DNA of 64,000 bases, taken from positions 22,474,906-22,538,905 of the forward strand of contig CM040745.1 of assembly GCA_022829145.1 (NCBI GenBank), read 5' to 3'. Shown here in pieces: positions 62,678 through 64,000 of the stretch (position 1 is the stretch's first letter; every line of letters starts with the position of its first letter). Below the pieces are notes generated by a model. That model was not told the DNA's origin. It ran no database searches and worked only from the letters and a program-made list of their open reading frames with translations. The position numbers and the translations under genes are program-made. Origin of the DNA: Albula goreensis (Eukaryota > Chordata > Actinopteri > Albuliformes > Albulidae).

Positions 62678-64000
62678 TATCTACATATCCTCAAATTTTA
62701 GGCACATTGTGATCATCAGCATAGTAAGGTGTCTGCAGAATAAATACAGGTTGCATGTTTCCTGCACTGTAGCTATGGATAATTCATACTGCCTGAGTGT
62801 TATAAGGCTATTATCTTCCAATCCTGAATACCCCTGTGTTAAGAATAAACTGGTAATGCAATGAATCTCAGCTGTTACTTGTCAAGTGTTGCCTGGATAT
62901 TTTAAGAACACATGCTAATTCCCCCATGAGGATTCTAATAACCAATTTTGTTTGATTTAGCTCTCACAGAAACATTCAAAACCAGGGAATATGTGCACCA
63001 CTCCCAAATGCTATTTCTTGCCCACTCAAAAGACACAAACACAGATGCTGTGTCTCGAAGGATCTTAAAATTCATTAGAGGGGGGTAATGAAACACTCCA
63101 ATGTTTTTAAAGTTCAACATGTAGCAAAGCCTGCATCCAAATGTATCTCTGCCACTGTATCCATCTCTACACAGAAATTTTCACACAAAAATACACACAC
63201 ATGGTCTATTCTAATAGACATTAACACTGTAAAAATACCCCAGAGGGTCCTGGCAAAGCCACATTTAGGAACACGTCCCCTCTCCATTTCCCGCATCCAG
63301 GCCACATCTGAGTCTGTTTATGGATCCAGTTATAATCTGCAGTGATCCTTGAGCCACAGAGCTTTGGTGTGCGAGTTGCTTGCAAGAGTTCCCAGCAGGC
63401 ACTGCTGCAACGAAAATAACCCTGCAACTCGGATCGAATTCACCACTGTTTTTAGACAGCTCCTGAGACCCACTGTACAGGAGAGGCTTGGAACCTGATC
63501 TTCTGTGCAACTCCTGTCACATTCTTACCGTTAAAATGCAAAAAAAAACACATGAAATGCAAACCTTTTCAACACTTCAACATCATTCTTTTTGTTCATA
63601 TATTTAAATCCACATGCCCATGCACAGATAGAGCAGATTTAACTAATAGTATGTAGAATGTGCAACAGTATGCCAAATGATTTGCATGTGGTACATAATT
63701 TATAGAAACAGCAATATGACCAAAAAGGCACATGACCCATGAAATTTTTTCTCCAAACTGAGATAGGCAGTTTCAGCTGAAATTTGAGCTGAAAAACATG
63801 CTGCATCAAGAGGAATTGTCAAACATAAAAAAACTGTGCTTAAAAAAAGAGGAAAAAAAAATAGAGGGCTGAAACATGATAACTTCTTGCCCTTCCTGTT
63901 CTGCCCAGGGTGCGGTTATAGATGTATACAGTCCCAGGAGCCCCTTCTCCCTGTACCACGGCAGAAGCCACATCCCAACCCCAGAGTCAGGAAGTCAGTG

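Larger units (their letters stand above)
52097..64000. other. Upstream flank of calcrl
   Basis: This should hold the non-coding first exon(s) and promoter of calcrl, or they may lie beyond the window. I found no CpG-island-like stretch or clear promoter. No Kunitz-type coding sequence was seen, so the usual vertebrate neighbour tfpi, if present, starts outside. Listed repeats, the retroposed insert and two SINEs occupy part of it. Confidence 0.55.

Noticed and set aside
52097..64000. tfpi (Kunitz inhibitor), expected neighbour of calcrl
   Set aside because: No Kunitz cysteine pattern was visible in any frame here, so no claim is made.

Overview
The window is about 64 kb of vertebrate nuclear DNA, most likely from a ray-finned (teleost) fish. 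The evidence is split genes with GT-AG introns, long CA/GT and AT microsatellites, tRNA-derived SINEs whose 3' tails are of the kind common in fish, small inverted-repeat DNA transposons, and an A+T-rich background. Nothing bacterial, viral or plasmid-like is present. The species cannot be named from the sequence.

One protein-coding gene can be read completely: a calcitonin receptor-like receptor (calcrl) on the minus strand. Its ATG is at 52054 and its stop at 43352-43354. Twelve coding exons join in frame to 471 residues, against 461 in the human protein. The exons give a signal peptide, a six-cysteine extracellular hormone-binding domain, seven membrane helices and a cytoplasmic tail. Every splice site is GT-AG, and the class B receptor exon pattern is kept, including the 42-bp exon inside TM7. 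The first coding exon starts with an acceptor site, so at least one non-coding 5' exon and the promoter lie above 52.1 kb, unlocated. The 3' UTR runs below 43.35 kb; the nearest minus-strand AATAAA I see is at 40653-40658.

Layout: 1-13 kb is non-coding with microsatellites, one SINE, an hAT-like end and a TIR element. At 13.1 kb there is a possible terminal exon of an unknown plus-strand gene, weakly supported. From 13.3 to about 40.6 kb is a gene-poor stretch with repeats, short hairpins and a tandem GCTAGC block. From 40.6 to 52.1 kb is calcrl with its presumed 3' UTR. From 52.1 to 64 kb is upstream sequence with two SINEs, a retroposed insert with perfect 14-bp target-site duplications, a four-unit minisatellite and a Tigger-like MITE.

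I found no previously undescribed system. The points most worth checking are the sequence-level peculiarities of this calcrl copy (a new glycosylation sequon in extracellular loop 2, a lost one in the ectodomain, a tandem NAGNAG acceptor), the retroposed insert at 57.2-57.5 kb, and the candidate exon at 13.1 kb.
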